Shown here piece by piece: positions 9,258 through 17,746 of a stretch of 64,000 bases of DNA. How positions within the stretch are numbered: the first letter of the stretch is position 1; every line of letters starts with the position of its first letter. Location of the stretch: contig CAYVHO010000010.1 in assembly GCA_964451325.1 (NCBI GenBank), forward strand, positions 23,446 to 87,445, in the 5' to 3' direction. The notes below the pieces were generated by a model that saw only the letters and a list, made by a program, of their open reading frames with translations, searched no databases and was not told the origin of the DNA. The stretch comes from JAADHI01 sp964451325 (GTDB lineage Bacteria > Nitrospirota > Nitrospiria > SBBL01 > JAADHI01). The translations under genes were made by a program, and so were the position numbers.

Positions 9258-10310
9258 TTACTTTGTTTTTGGGATGGTAAGATAAAAGGTGCTGCCTTGA
9301 TCGGGCACGGATTGCACATGCACGGACGATCCCAGTTTTGAGGCCGCTTTTGTAACGGTGGCAAGCCCGATGCCTGTTCCTTCATACTCGGAATCTGCGT
9401 GCAATCTTTGAAAAGGCATAAATATTTTTTCAAAAAATCGCGCGTCCATCCCGAGGCCATTGTCTTTGACAAAAACTTCAAGCGTTTGTTTTCCATGATT
9501 CCCCTTTTTAGCCCATCCAAACTCAATGCGTTTTTTCAGGGCTTTATTGTATTTCAGGGCATTGGTCATTAAATTTTGAAAAATTTGGCGGAGCAGGGTG
9601 GGTTCTGCGGAAATCGTCGGCCAGTGTTTTTCGATGAGGATTTCCGTTTCTTTTGGCAGCGCCAAACCTTCAATGAGGGTATTTAGAAAGTCATACAAAT
9701 CAATTTCTTTGAGTGTGACCTTTTTTCTCCCAATGCGAGAAAGTTGTAGTAGGTCTTCTAAAAAAGCTTCGCTTTGGCAAACCGCTTCGCCTAAACCTTC
9801 AAGATAGATCTCCTGGTCTTTTCCTAAGGTTCCCTTGAGATCTTTTTGTAAAAAATCGGCATAATTGTGAATGGCTCTCAGTGGGGCTTTGAGGTCGTGT
9901 GAAACAACATAGGTAAATTCGTTCAATTCTTTATTGAGATGGCTTAAGTCGCGGATGAGTTGCTCACGTTCATGATCGGTTTTTTTATAATGTCCAGCCA
10001 ATGCGGTTGTGACCCAAATCGTAAACACCGCAAGAATACGATTTGAAACTTCAATGGAAAATGTCCCTGCCTCAAAGGACATAAAAAAACCCAAAAAATT
10101 TAAAAATGTTCCCGTGATTGCCGTAATGATGGTGAAGGATTTTTTTGTGGACCAGAGGGAGATTAAAACCAAAATGACATAAAGTATACCGCCTGCTACA
10201 CCACTTGGAGTAGAAATATCTAAAAGGAAAATCCCAATGGCAAAAACAACACAGAGCGCGCTGAGAATAATGATATTGTCATTCTTTGCCTCATCAGCCC
10301 CAGGATTCAT
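9258..10310 (-). CDS. Membrane sensor histidine kinase
   Basis: The 350-residue protein has about four hydrophobic segments in its first 120 residues. A HisKA domain follows with the phospho-His in FTYVVSHDLKAPLRAIHNYA, then an HATPase domain with N box (NLMTNALKYN), G1 box (KDNGLGMD), F box and G2 box (GTGIGLATV). The H-box wording matches kinases of the cyanobacterial-phytochrome type, though no GAF or PAS sensor is present; the sensor must be the membrane part. First gene of a three-gene signalling operon reading leftward. Confidence 0.9.
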   Translation of the reverse strand: MNPGADEAKNDNIIILSALCVVFAIGIFLLDISTPSGVAGGILYVILVLISLWSTKKSFTIITAITGTFLNFLGFFMSFEAGTFSIEVSNRILAVFTIWVTTALAGHYKKTDHEREQLIRDLSHLNKELNEFTYVVSHDLKAPLRAIHNYADFLQKDLKGTLGKDQEIYLEGLGEAVCQSEAFLEDLLQLSRIGRKKVTLKEIDLYDFLNTLIEGLALPKETEILIEKHWPTISAEPTLLRQIFQNLMTNALKYNKALKKRIEFGWAKKGNHGKQTLEVFVKDNGLGMDARFFEKIFMPFQRLHADSEYEGTGIGLATVTKAASKLGSSVHVQSVPDQGSTFYLTIPKTK

Positions 10311-10520
10311 CTTGATCGCAGTCCTTGTTTGTTTATAAAGTCCGAATAGAACAGCAGGGGCTTCACCTGCCTACAGCAAGACTGCCCCCATCAATCAAAT
10401 GTACCGTAAGCCCTAAAAGCTGGCAAGGCGATTTACATCATGTTTTCTAAGGTTTAGAGGTTTTATTCATTCTTCGGATTGCCTGTTTCCCTCTGGCCCG
10501 TTTTTCCTTATAATCGAACG

Positions 10521-10977
10521 ATGTTGCGCGCATCGTTTCATCCGATTATTGCCCGCTGGTTTTGCGAGCGTTTTGAAAAACCGACCGAGGCCCAGGTGGC
10601 GGGCTGGCCTGCCATCTTAAAAAATCAAGACACGCAAAACTACAGGGTTTTGAGATGCCTGCGATTGTTTGGGAGCGTGTTAAAATTGGCGCGACAAAAA
10701 ATGCAAGCCGCATTTTGCCTTGCCGGAAGTGGTGCCACTTTTAAGACAAAAGCGTGAGGGTGCAAAAGACCCATTGACTTTTATCTCTGCAAGTGACCCA
10801 ATGAACCTGGTTGGTATTCTCACCCCCGGGCCGAAGGTTAAGGCCGCTGCATCCAATGTGCTGGCCTACTTGGGAGGGAGGTATGTTGGAAGTCGCCAGG
10901 GCAAAACAACTTGGATTGATCCTGCGCTTGATGAAAAAATCCAGGCAAAGTTTTCAGGGGGTTTAATCCGATTTTGA
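10521..10977 (+). pseudogene. lhr: Remnant of an Lhr-type DEAD/DEAH helicase with a large internal deletion and frameshift
   Basis: The first ~40 codons from the ATG at 10521 match the start of Lhr helicases (FHPIIARWFCERFEKPTEAQ, then GWPAILKNQD). After a degenerate middle, a second frame starting about 10714 matches the far C-terminus of the same family (FALPEVVPLLRQ, then SASDPMNLVGILTPG). Intact Lhr proteins are roughly 1,400-1,500 residues, so more than a thousand are gone, including all helicase motifs after the Q motif. The two ends lie in different frames, so no product is expected. Confidence 0.8.
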
Positions 10978-11111
10978 GCGTTTCATTGCCTTATGGTGTT
11001 CGAAAACACACTTCAGATTACACCTCAAAACGGGCGCTTCGACCACGCGGTGGCTGCGATTAAAATAGGCCAAGCCTAAGTTTTTTATTTTAATACAATA
11101 AAAGGGATGAT

Positions 11112-11864
11112 ATGCCAAAAAAGTATTATGTTGTTTGGGTGGGACGCAAGACGGGTATTTTTACAACTTGGCCGGATTGTAAAAAACAAGTCGAACAATT
11201 TCCGCAAGCAAAATATAAATCATTCCCAACAAAGCCCGCAGCAGATGCTGCTTATTCAGCGGGTTGGGGTACAGGGTTGAACAAGGCCCGTAAATCTTTG
11301 TCTGTTGCGAAGCCTGCCGATGTTCTCCCAACTTCAAATAAACAATTTGATCTTAGCATTTATTGTGATGGCGGTTGTGAACCCAATCCAGGAAAAGCAG
11401 GTTCGGGGGTTGCGGTGTATCAAAAGGGTATTTTAAGCGCACTTTGGTACGGGCTTTACAACGCAAATGGCACAAACAATACCGCGGAACTTAATGCCTT
11501 GCATCAATCCTTGCTGATTGCGAAAAAAAATGTTGATGCGGGGTTTAAGATTCAAATTCTTTGTGATTCACAATATTCGATCAATTGCATTACGCTGTGG
11601 GCCTATGCTTGGAAAAAAAAGGGCTGGAAGCGAAAAACCGCGGGCGATATCAAAAATCTGGAACTGATTCAAAAAGCCCATGTTTTGTATGAACAAATAA
11701 AAAATCATATTGATGTTTCTCATGTAAAAGCCCATATCGGGATTGAAGGCAATGAGCTTGCAGATCGTATGTCTATCTTTGCGATTGATCAAAAAAATGT
11801 TGATTTTTGTCAGTATTCAAAAGCGCTCGATATTCCAAGTATCCTCAGTTTGAGAACGGGTTAA
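11112..11864 (+). CDS. rnhA: Ribonuclease H1 with N-terminal viroplasmin-like hybrid-binding domain
   Basis: Residues 3-50 form the RNase H1 N-terminal (caulimovirus viroplasmin-like) domain that binds RNA/DNA hybrids (KKYYVVWVGRKTGIF, YKSFPTKPAADAAY). Residues 78-235 are the RNase HI fold with catalytic residues visible as Asp86 (YCDGGCEPNPG), Glu126 (NNTAELNAL), Asp152 (CDSQYS) and Asp218 with His208 (VKAHIGIEGNELAD). It would cleave RNA in R-loops and primers. The next gene begins 3 bp after the stop. The linker between domains is short. Function is secure; the gene symbol refers to the family. Confidence 0.92.
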   Translation: MPKKYYVVWVGRKTGIFTTWPDCKKQVEQFPQAKYKSFPTKPAADAAYSAGWGTGLNKARKSLSVAKPADVLPTSNKQFDLSIYCDGGCEPNPGKAGSGVAVYQKGILSALWYGLYNANGTNNTAELNALHQSLLIAKKNVDAGFKIQILCDSQYSINCITLWAYAWKKKGWKRKTAGDIKNLELIQKAHVLYEQIKNHIDVSHVKAHIGIEGNELADRMSIFAIDQKNVDFCQYSKALDIPSILSLRTG

Positions 11865-11867
11865 AAA

Positions 11868-12470
11868 TTGACTGACTTTAAAGATAAACATACGGCATAT
11901 TTCTCTGAAGATTTTGTTTCTCTCGATTTATCGCAGCGTGAAATGTCGGCCCTTGTTTTTGAGGATTGTACCTTTGATGCTTGCAATTTAAGCGAAACAA
12001 TCTTCAATGAATGTGACTTGAGGGACTGTCGTTTTGTGAACTGTAATTTGAGTGTCGTGAAGGTAAAAGCGAGTACATTTTCCGGTATTATTTTTGATAC
12101 CTGTAAAATAATCGGAATAGATTGGACACGTGCTTCTTGGCCGAGTATTGCTTTACAAACACCCCTAAAGTTCTACAAGTGTGTGATGAATGATTCTTCT
12201 TTTTTTGGACTTAAGATGAAAGATCTTGTGATCAAGGAATGCCAGGCACAGTCTGTGGATTTTAGGGAAGGCCATTTTCAGGGAGCAAATTTCGTAAAGA
12301 CAGATCTATCCGACAGTCTCTTTATGCAAACAGATCTGGAACATTCAGATTTTACAGATGCGACTCATTACGCGATTGACATTCGTTTTAACAAAGTCAC
12401 GCAGGCCAAATTTTCTCGTTTTGAAGCCCTTAATTTACTTGCGCTTTTGGAGATCGATTTGGTTGACTGA
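11868..12470 (+). CDS. Pentapeptide-repeat protein (Qnr/McbG-like)
   Basis: The 200 residues are largely pentapeptide repeats A(D/N)LxX in right-handed beta-helix register: FEDCTFDACNLSETIFNECD, then CRFVNCNLS, later ANFVKTDLSDSLFMQTDLEH. The fold mimics DNA; some relatives protect gyrase from quinolones or microcins, but many have no known role, and resistance cannot be claimed here. The start must be a TTG at 11868, 3 bp after the RNase H stop, with a weak upstream GAACGGG; no ATG fits the repeat start. It is probably co-transcribed with the RNase H gene. Confidence 0.85.
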   Translation: MTDFKDKHTAYFSEDFVSLDLSQREMSALVFEDCTFDACNLSETIFNECDLRDCRFVNCNLSVVKVKASTFSGIIFDTCKIIGIDWTRASWPSIALQTPLKFYKCVMNDSSFFGLKMKDLVIKECQAQSVDFREGHFQGANFVKTDLSDSLFMQTDLEHSDFTDATHYAIDIRFNKVTQAKFSRFEALNLLALLEIDLVD

Positions 12471-12488
12471 GGGATTGAGGTTTAAAAA

Positions 12489-12845
12489 ATGAATACTCAC
12501 GAAAAAATTAACTATCTTGAGTTCCCATCACGGGATCTTGAAAAAACAAAAACCTTTTTTAGGAGTGTTTTTAGCTGGTCTTTTATCGACTACGGCCCCG
12601 AATACAGTGCTTTTGAAAATGCAGGCATTGCAGGTGGATTTTTCAAATCTGATTTGTCCGCCTGCACTGAGAAGGGCAGCGCCCTCGTTGTTTTTTACAG
12701 TAACAACCTTGAAGAAACACAAACGAAAATCAAAACAGCGGGCGGTTTAATCGTCAAAAAAATCTTCTCGTTTCCAGGGGGACGACGTTTTCACTTTAGT
12801 GACCCCAACGGCAACGAATATGCCGTGTGGTCAGATTTAGATTAG
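12489..12845 (+). CDS. VOC-family (glyoxalase/bleomycin-resistance fold) protein
   Basis: The 118 residues form one vicinal-oxygen-chelate module pair: INYLEFPSRDLEKTKTFF at the start, and GGRRFHFSDPNGNEYAVWS at the end. Members are small metal-dependent enzymes or binding proteins; the substrate cannot be told from the sequence. It lies 18 bp after the pentapeptide gene, so the three genes from 11112 probably form one operon. Confidence 0.85.
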   Translation: MNTHEKINYLEFPSRDLEKTKTFFRSVFSWSFIDYGPEYSAFENAGIAGGFFKSDLSACTEKGSALVVFYSNNLEETQTKIKTAGGLIVKKIFSFPGGRRFHFSDPNGNEYAVWSDLD

Positions 12846-12858
12846 GCTTGACCGTATT

Positions 12859-13022
12859 TAGTGTCAAGTCAAGCAGAAGTGTCGCTTACATGAATGCGAT
12901 AAGCGGCCATCTGCGGCGTTGCATTCGCCTAGATTAGCTATGGCTAGTCCGCTCTCATGCGCCTTGCAGCTCACCACTTCTCACCTCCCTGAAACCGCCT
13001 CTTCACACTTGACTCGACACTA
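12859..13022. repeat. 164-bp inverted-repeat (MITE-like) element
   Basis: The ends tagtgtcaagtcaag (12859-12873) and cttgactcgacacta (13008-13022) are inverted copies matching at 14 of 15 positions. A second inverted pair, agaagtg and cacttct, lies inside, as do imperfectly complementary GC-rich arms (ctgcggcgttgc and gcgccttgcag). No reading frame lies within. It sits between two convergent genes, and its right end supplies the stop codon of the ATPase gene. It may be a MITE or a REP-like palindromic unit. Confidence 0.6.
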
Positions 13023-14915
13023 GAGTGCGACGATTTGTTGTTCCTGGGCAAATTCGGGATGGCTTGTGAAAAGGATGATTTGGCGCTTTTTTGCGATCAC
13101 TTGAAGAATGTTCATGACGGCCTCCCGAGAACCGGGGTCGAGGGTTTCAAAGGGTTCGTCTAAAAAAATGGGAAAGGCGATTTTTGAAAACTGACTTAAA
13201 CTCGATAATACAAGAGAGAGAAAAACTTGATCGGCCAAACCGGGGCTCAGTTGATGGAGGGCCGTGGGGCCCACTTTAATTTCGCCATTGTTTTCGATTT
13301 GTATTGGGTCGCTGTTTTGGGGTTTAAATCGGCGGTATAAGATACCCGCATCATGTTCCAGGCGTTCACGACTGGGTTTTGTTCCATTTTCTGCGATATC
13401 GAGTAGCCCTGAAAAAAAGGAGCGCTCTTCGATTTGAACCGGATCATCAAGACCCGGAAAATCTGAAAAAGTGGTATCGGATGTACTTATTTTAGCCTCT
13501 GAGTCTCGAAGGGCCTCTTGAAGGCGATAGACCTCTTCTGAGAGGCTTTGGTGTCCTTTGAGTTGTTCTCGCAGTGTCTCAACTTCTGCTTCCAGATCTT
13601 TTGTTTTTTCCTCCAAGGCCTCCGGTGTTTCGCCATGAAGGAGTTCATCAATCTGCGTCCGCGCTGCTTCTTTCTTTTCTTGGAGGTTCCGGTATGCGCT
13701 TTGCTGTGTTTTGAGTCCGGCAAGGTCCTTCGATGCGGTCTTTTTGATCATCGCATAGATTGTGGTGTGTACTTTTTCAAATTTTTGCTCGGATTTACGG
13801 ACGCGTTCATCCAAGAGGGATAATTCTTCTTCCAAAAGGTTTTGTGCTGTGGTGCGCCGAAGGCGTTTAAGGAATGCAAGCCCGCTGAGTGTACTGCCCA
13901 AGAGTACCCCCCCCAGGAAAATATAGCGAAAAAGACCCGTAAGGGGGAGCAAAAAGGGGAGTGAAAATGAACCGATGACGAACAATAAACCAAGGATCAT
14001 CAGGGGGCTTCTCTTTTGAAGCGCCTGTTTTTTTAAAATCAATGTGGCTTCAAGCTCCTGTCCTTCCATTTCAAAGGTCTCGGAATTATCGGCCAGTTTT
14101 TTTTCATCCGATTCAAACTCGGCGATCTGTTCTGGGGGGATGAGGCTTGCGGCTGAAAAAAGCGAGAATTTCTCAGCCTCTGTGGCCTGCATCCGTTTTA
14201 TTGTGTTTTCTAATTCCGAAATGGAAGCCATGCGTTTTTTGATTTCTGTGGCTTTATCCTGCTGGGTAAACATTTCGTCGTCGATCTCGGCCAGTGTATC
14301 CAGTTTTTTTTGAGCGGTTTCTAGCGCTGTTTCTTGTTGTGCTCGAAGGGCATCTGACGTCGCTTTTGCTTGAGATGTGGGCTCAGGTGTTTGAGCCGGT
14401 GTTTGAGCCAGTGTTTGAGGTAGACCCGGGGAGTCGGGCCTTGTCGCGATTTCCGGTAACGGTAGGATTTTTATCGTATTTCGTGTCAGTTGCCGTGAAG
14501 GCAGTCTGGGCGCATCAAGCATAAAGAGCAGTGCGCGTTCGTTTTCTTTCAGGCCACCTGTTGAGGTGTTTAACCAGGCTGAGATCTTATTCTGGGCCGT
14601 TTCAATTGTTGTGAATTTATTGCCTTCAGTTTCTTTTTTTGAGAGGTTCCAGAGGCCTTTTTTGAAATCTCTGGCGATGCGGTAGATCTTGTTGTCCGTG
14701 CTTTTAAAGGTGACGGCGACCTGATGGGTTTGATCTTCAAAAAAGGCAATGTGATTGTCTGGGGCATTAAAAAATACGGTGGAAAGCGCTTGATAAACCA
14801 TGGTTTTGCCCGTCCCATTTTTACCGAGAATAGCGTTTAACCCAGGTTTAAACAGAATGCGTTTTGCTTTTTCAAAGGGGCGAATGCCGTAAATATCAAG
14901 CGCTAACAGGATCAT
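13020..14915 (-). CDS. YhaN/SbcC-like coiled-coil AAA ATPase with mid-protein membrane segments
   Basis: The protein opens with MILLALDIYGIRPFEKA, then Walker A (AILGKNGTGKT). It ends with an ABC signature-like segment (LHQLSPGLADQVFLSLVLSS), Walker B (FPIFLDEPFETLD) and a switch His (FTSHPEF), the split-nucleotide-site layout of SMC/RecN/SbcC proteins. The middle is long coiled coil with two hydrophobic segments (ILGLLFVIGSFSLPFLL and YIFLGGVLLGSTLSGLAFL), as in YhaN proteins. I use the ATG at 14915 because the family starts there; the frame is open to 15008. YhaN normally has an SbcD-like nuclease partner (YhaO) upstream, but here an IS3 remnant occupies that place. The TAG stop lies in the adjacent inverted-repeat element. 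Confidence 0.75.
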   Translation of the reverse strand: MILLALDIYGIRPFEKAKRILFKPGLNAILGKNGTGKTMVYQALSTVFFNAPDNHIAFFEDQTHQVAVTFKSTDNKIYRIARDFKKGLWNLSKKETEGNKFTTIETAQNKISAWLNTSTGGLKENERALLFMLDAPRLPSRQLTRNTIKILPLPEIATRPDSPGLPQTLAQTPAQTPEPTSQAKATSDALRAQQETALETAQKKLDTLAEIDDEMFTQQDKATEIKKRMASISELENTIKRMQATEAEKFSLFSAASLIPPEQIAEFESDEKKLADNSETFEMEGQELEATLILKKQALQKRSPLMILGLLFVIGSFSLPFLLPLTGLFRYIFLGGVLLGSTLSGLAFLKRLRRTTAQNLLEEELSLLDERVRKSEQKFEKVHTTIYAMIKKTASKDLAGLKTQQSAYRNLQEKKEAARTQIDELLHGETPEALEEKTKDLEAEVETLREQLKGHQSLSEEVYRLQEALRDSEAKISTSDTTFSDFPGLDDPVQIEERSFFSGLLDIAENGTKPSRERLEHDAGILYRRFKPQNSDPIQIENNGEIKVGPTALHQLSPGLADQVFLSLVLSSLSQFSKIAFPIFLDEPFETLDPGSREAVMNILQVIAKKRQIILFTSHPEFAQEQQIVAL

Positions 14916-15011
14916 CGCAAGAGCCGTATTCCTTTGTTTTAGAAGAGATTGTAATGATGAAAGTATATCAGAAGATTTAGAATGACGTGGTTCAGAAAAA
15001 ATGGACATTTT

Positions 15012-15140
15012 TTAAGTGCTTTTTTCTAAAATCCATGTTTCTTCAAAGATTATTGGACTTAAATATCCAAGATAAGCGTGACGCCGTTTGAGGTTATAAA
15101 ACATCTCAATGTCATCAATAACAGATTCTTTTAGAAGCAT
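15012..15140 (-). pseudogene. C-terminal remnant of an IS3-family transposase (OrfB)
   Basis: Forty-two codons read leftward give IDDIEMFYNLKRRHAYLGYL followed by SPIIFEE, the well-known C-terminal end of IS3-family OrfB integrases (after the last catalytic Glu). The rest of the element is missing. It abuts the start of the ATPase gene and marks an old insertion/deletion at the left edge of the accessory island. Confidence 0.8.
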
Positions 15141-15360
15141 TTTTAGCACCCGCAGGCTTTAATCTCGATAAAATTTAAACCGACCATCAACGTGTACGGC
15201 CTGTGATGATGACTACCGCAACCAGCGTAGATGTGATGAAACGCATCGCCGCACGATGGCGGGCAGGATGATCTCGGCGAAGGTCTTGACCTTGTTCTTG
15301 ATTTCCGCGATTTATTCTCTTTTTCGCGGGTGGGAATTGAGAGGGGAGGGATAAGTCCTT
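15141..15360. other. Non-coding stretch, no recognisable gene
   Basis: I see no supported reading frame. It includes a GC-richer patch (about 15180-15310) in which every frame is interrupted. It is probably debris between the IS3 remnant and the repeat copy at 15361. Confidence 0.4.
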
Positions 15361-15522
15361 TGTCTTAGAATTTACATTTGAATGTTTCTGGTTCTATCAT
15401 GTTGTGTCTTTGTGTCTTTGTGTCTTTGAGTATTAGCGACTTGAAGTGTCATTCCCGCATGGGTTTAGCGGGAATCTATTCAGAGGAACCTGGATTCCGG
15501 CTAAAACATTGGCGGAATGACG
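15361..15522. repeat. Intergenic repeat, copy A (palindromic 'cattcccgc' type)
   Basis: The core at 15448-15521 has inverted ends (gtcattcccgc and gcggaatgac) and nested inverted repeats (cattcccgc with gcgggaat). The core and its left flank (ttagaatttacatttgaa) recur at 18543-18690. Copy A also carries a short tandem run of tgtctttg (three units, about 15409-15428). It ends about 90 bp before the HEPN-like gene. Confidence 0.8.
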
Positions 15523-15612
15523 GAGGGGCCGTTCTTTCAATGTAGATCTTAATTTTTTCAGAAGAAAACTCTGATCAAAAAAAACAGTCTCAAAGCTATT
15601 TGGAAACCCAGC

Positions 15613-17250
15613 ATGTCTCAGAATGAAAACATCTCCATAAACATCCCAAATGATGCTCAATCACGACAAGATGATCCCTACGTCAAGCACGCAAAATTTA
15701 TTAAATATTGTTCTGCAAATAATGTCTTCCTAAATGGATGGATGTTAGAGGCGTATGAGAAAAATGGCTTACTTTATCCTTGCAAGCGTTTGTTATACCC
15801 ACGTGAATTGTTGAAAAGGCAGTTCAGGGTAAGACATTCTTTTCCCAGAAGAAAATATAAAATTCGGGATGAATGGAAACCTCTGATTGATCTAGAAAAA
15901 TCACTCTGGACTTGTACCAACCTCATGCATGACGGTTTTAAAAATGCGATGGCGGAAGGACACCCTTTTGAACAAAGATCTAGAAATGAAAAGAATCCCT
16001 ATATTTTTAACCCTGCCAAAGAGCTGTTTAAAGCTTGGAAGCGCTATAAGGTTATTGTTGGAGAAATATCGGAAACAAAAATTAAAGAAAGCAGGGCCGA
16101 GCATTATTATTCAGCATGGAAAATTTTCTTTGTCCATGAGCTAAACAAAGAAAATACGGACACTCATAATCGTGCAACAGGAACGAGAAGTGGCTGGGAA
16201 ATTGTCAATGCTCGCATTATTGTCTCCCGGCTAAATGAATTTATTCCTTTTTTTGAAAAAGTGAGCCTGTTCTCTTTTCGACGAAGTCTTTACGATTCAA
16301 ACTACCATCATAGAAATCGAAAAGGATCCGAGGAAGAATGGACTGTCTCAACAGAAAAACTTAAACATATCGCAAGATTCTATTTTGAGGGTTTTTCTTA
16401 TAAGGGATGGGTTCGCTTTCTTCGTAAGTTAATTGAAATTCATGAAAATACTCGCGAAGCAGAAAAATTTTTGTTGAGTCTAGAGGCTAAATGCTGCATT
16501 GCCAGGACGGTTCGGTTTTTACGTTATGCGACAAATTATGAATTTCAAAAAATTTGTGATGACGTTTCTGGCGTATTCAAGAATAGTCGTAGTCGAGGTT
16601 TGGAAGACGGTGTTGATATTCACCAAGGTAGACTTGAGGAGTTGTTTCCCAATGAAAAATGGGATCTAGAAAAAAACGTTTCGTGGATGCTCAAAGATAA
16701 TTTAAAAGCGTTAAATGAATTATTTGAAGAAGGAGAACGGATTCCTGAATCTCTCGCCGCACAGCTTTTTGACGAATTAGCGAAAGAACCTCAATTCACT
16801 GCTCTTGCAGCAATCAGAAAAATCAACAAAGCTTATTGGGATCAGGGATTATGGTGCGAAAACAATATTTGGAGTGGTATCTCTGATTTAGCCGTTTCCA
16901 TAGAAGATCATGGAAAGACTTGGATCGGAGAAAATAAGAGGTTGGAGGGAATCTTTTCGAGGTCGTTTGATCGCGGCGAGTTTTCAAATTTGAAACAGAA
17001 CAACTCTATTGGACTTACGGCAAAGACTGCCAATGAATTCATCCAGAAACTACAATTTCTCTTGCAGTCAAAAAAAATTCCAGAAAATAAACGATGTGGA
17101 AAACATCTACTCATTACTTTACTGACAAGAAATTTTTCCGCACATAACAGCGGTGGTTTTGAAATCCTATCCCAAGAAGAACGTTCTGGAATCTATATCG
17201 CTTTGGTCAGAACCTTGTTTGTGGTGTATGCGCAGCACAAAAACTTGTGA
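15613..17250 (+). CDS. Uncharacterised protein with a C-terminal HEPN-like RxxxxH motif
   Basis: I do not recognise this 545-residue protein as a whole. It is predicted soluble, helix-rich and high in Lys, Arg and aromatic residues. Near the C-terminus it has LLTRNFSAHNSGGFEI, with Arg506, Asn507 and His511 giving the RNxxxH form of the RX4-6H motif of HEPN ribonuclease domains, followed by a long hydrophobic helix (YIALVRTLFVVYA), as in the last HEPN helix. HEPN domains are common in toxins, Abi proteins and CRISPR effectors. The gene stands alone between repeat copy A and a MazEF pair, with AT-rich composition, in an island of defence-type genes. A role as an RNase effector is inferred. Confidence 0.55.
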   Translation: MSQNENISINIPNDAQSRQDDPYVKHAKFIKYCSANNVFLNGWMLEAYEKNGLLYPCKRLLYPRELLKRQFRVRHSFPRRKYKIRDEWKPLIDLEKSLWTCTNLMHDGFKNAMAEGHPFEQRSRNEKNPYIFNPAKELFKAWKRYKVIVGEISETKIKESRAEHYYSAWKIFFVHELNKENTDTHNRATGTRSGWEIVNARIIVSRLNEFIPFFEKVSLFSFRRSLYDSNYHHRNRKGSEEEWTVSTEKLKHIARFYFEGFSYKGWVRFLRKLIEIHENTREAEKFLLSLEAKCCIARTVRFLRYATNYEFQKICDDVSGVFKNSRSRGLEDGVDIHQGRLEELFPNEKWDLEKNVSWMLKDNLKALNELFEEGERIPESLAAQLFDELAKEPQFTALAAIRKINKAYWDQGLWCENNIWSGISDLAVSIEDHGKTWIGENKRLEGIFSRSFDRGEFSNLKQNNSIGLTAKTANEFIQKLQFLLQSKKIPENKRCGKHLLITLLTRNFSAHNSGGFEILSQEERSGIYIALVRTLFVVYAQHKNL

Positions 17251-17401
17251 GAAGAAAAATGCTGAACGCGGGATGAATGTGTTTATGAACTCACTATACT
17301 TCGTAAATTTAAAGGAGTGGCCTATGTAATTCCACCTCAGCCCATATTCGATCCACGCCTTTTTCGCATATCCGCTATGCTCTTAGCATCAAAAAACCCA
17401 A

Positions 17402-17746
17402 CTACAAGAAAGCCAGATGGATTTTAACAGCCTGATCGATCAAGCACACCTCATTCTGCTGGAGCCTTCCCAAAAGCTTTACCAGACGTCTTTTATCAAG
17501 CGTTCGGATTTGATCGGCCTTGACCTTGGAGTCTTTCGGTAGTTTGCCACAGCCTTTTGCCAAAAAGGTCTCGAAAGGATAGATTTTCTCCGTTTTCTTC
17601 GATGTAATGGGAAGCACGGTGACCGTTCCAGCGTATTTATTATTCATCTCATTGGAAATGATCACCACGGGACGGCTCTTTGCGATTTCTCTCCCGACGA
17701 CTGGATCCAGATTTGCGATAAAAATATCACCTCTTCTAATAGTCAT
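17402..17746 (-). CDS. mazF: MazF/PemK-type endoribonuclease toxin
   Basis: From the ATG at 17746 the 114-residue protein shows the family landmarks RRGDIFIANLDPVVGREIAK, SRPVVIISNEMNN, TVTVLPITS and KADQIRTLDKRRL. MazF enzymes cut mRNA at short sequences. The gene overlaps the end of the antitoxin gene by 11 bp (the antitoxin stop lies inside its first codons), the normal order for this pair. A start nine codons upstream is open but lies deep in the antitoxin. Confidence 0.92.
   Translation of the reverse strand: MTIRRGDIFIANLDPVVGREIAKSRPVVIISNEMNNKYAGTVTVLPITSKKTEKIYPFETFLAKGCGKLPKDSKVKADQIRTLDKRRLVKLLGRLQQNEVCLIDQAVKIHLAFL

Noticed and set aside
11868..12470. Pentapeptide-repeat gene as a quinolone-resistance (qnr) gene
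   Set aside because: The repeats only establish the fold; most such proteins have no resistance role, and there is no specific Qnr evidence.
15405..15430. tgtctttg tandem run as a possible CRISPR or VNTR
   Set aside because: Only three 8-bp units with no spacers; it is part of the longer repeat copy A. No CRISPR array is visible anywhere in the window.
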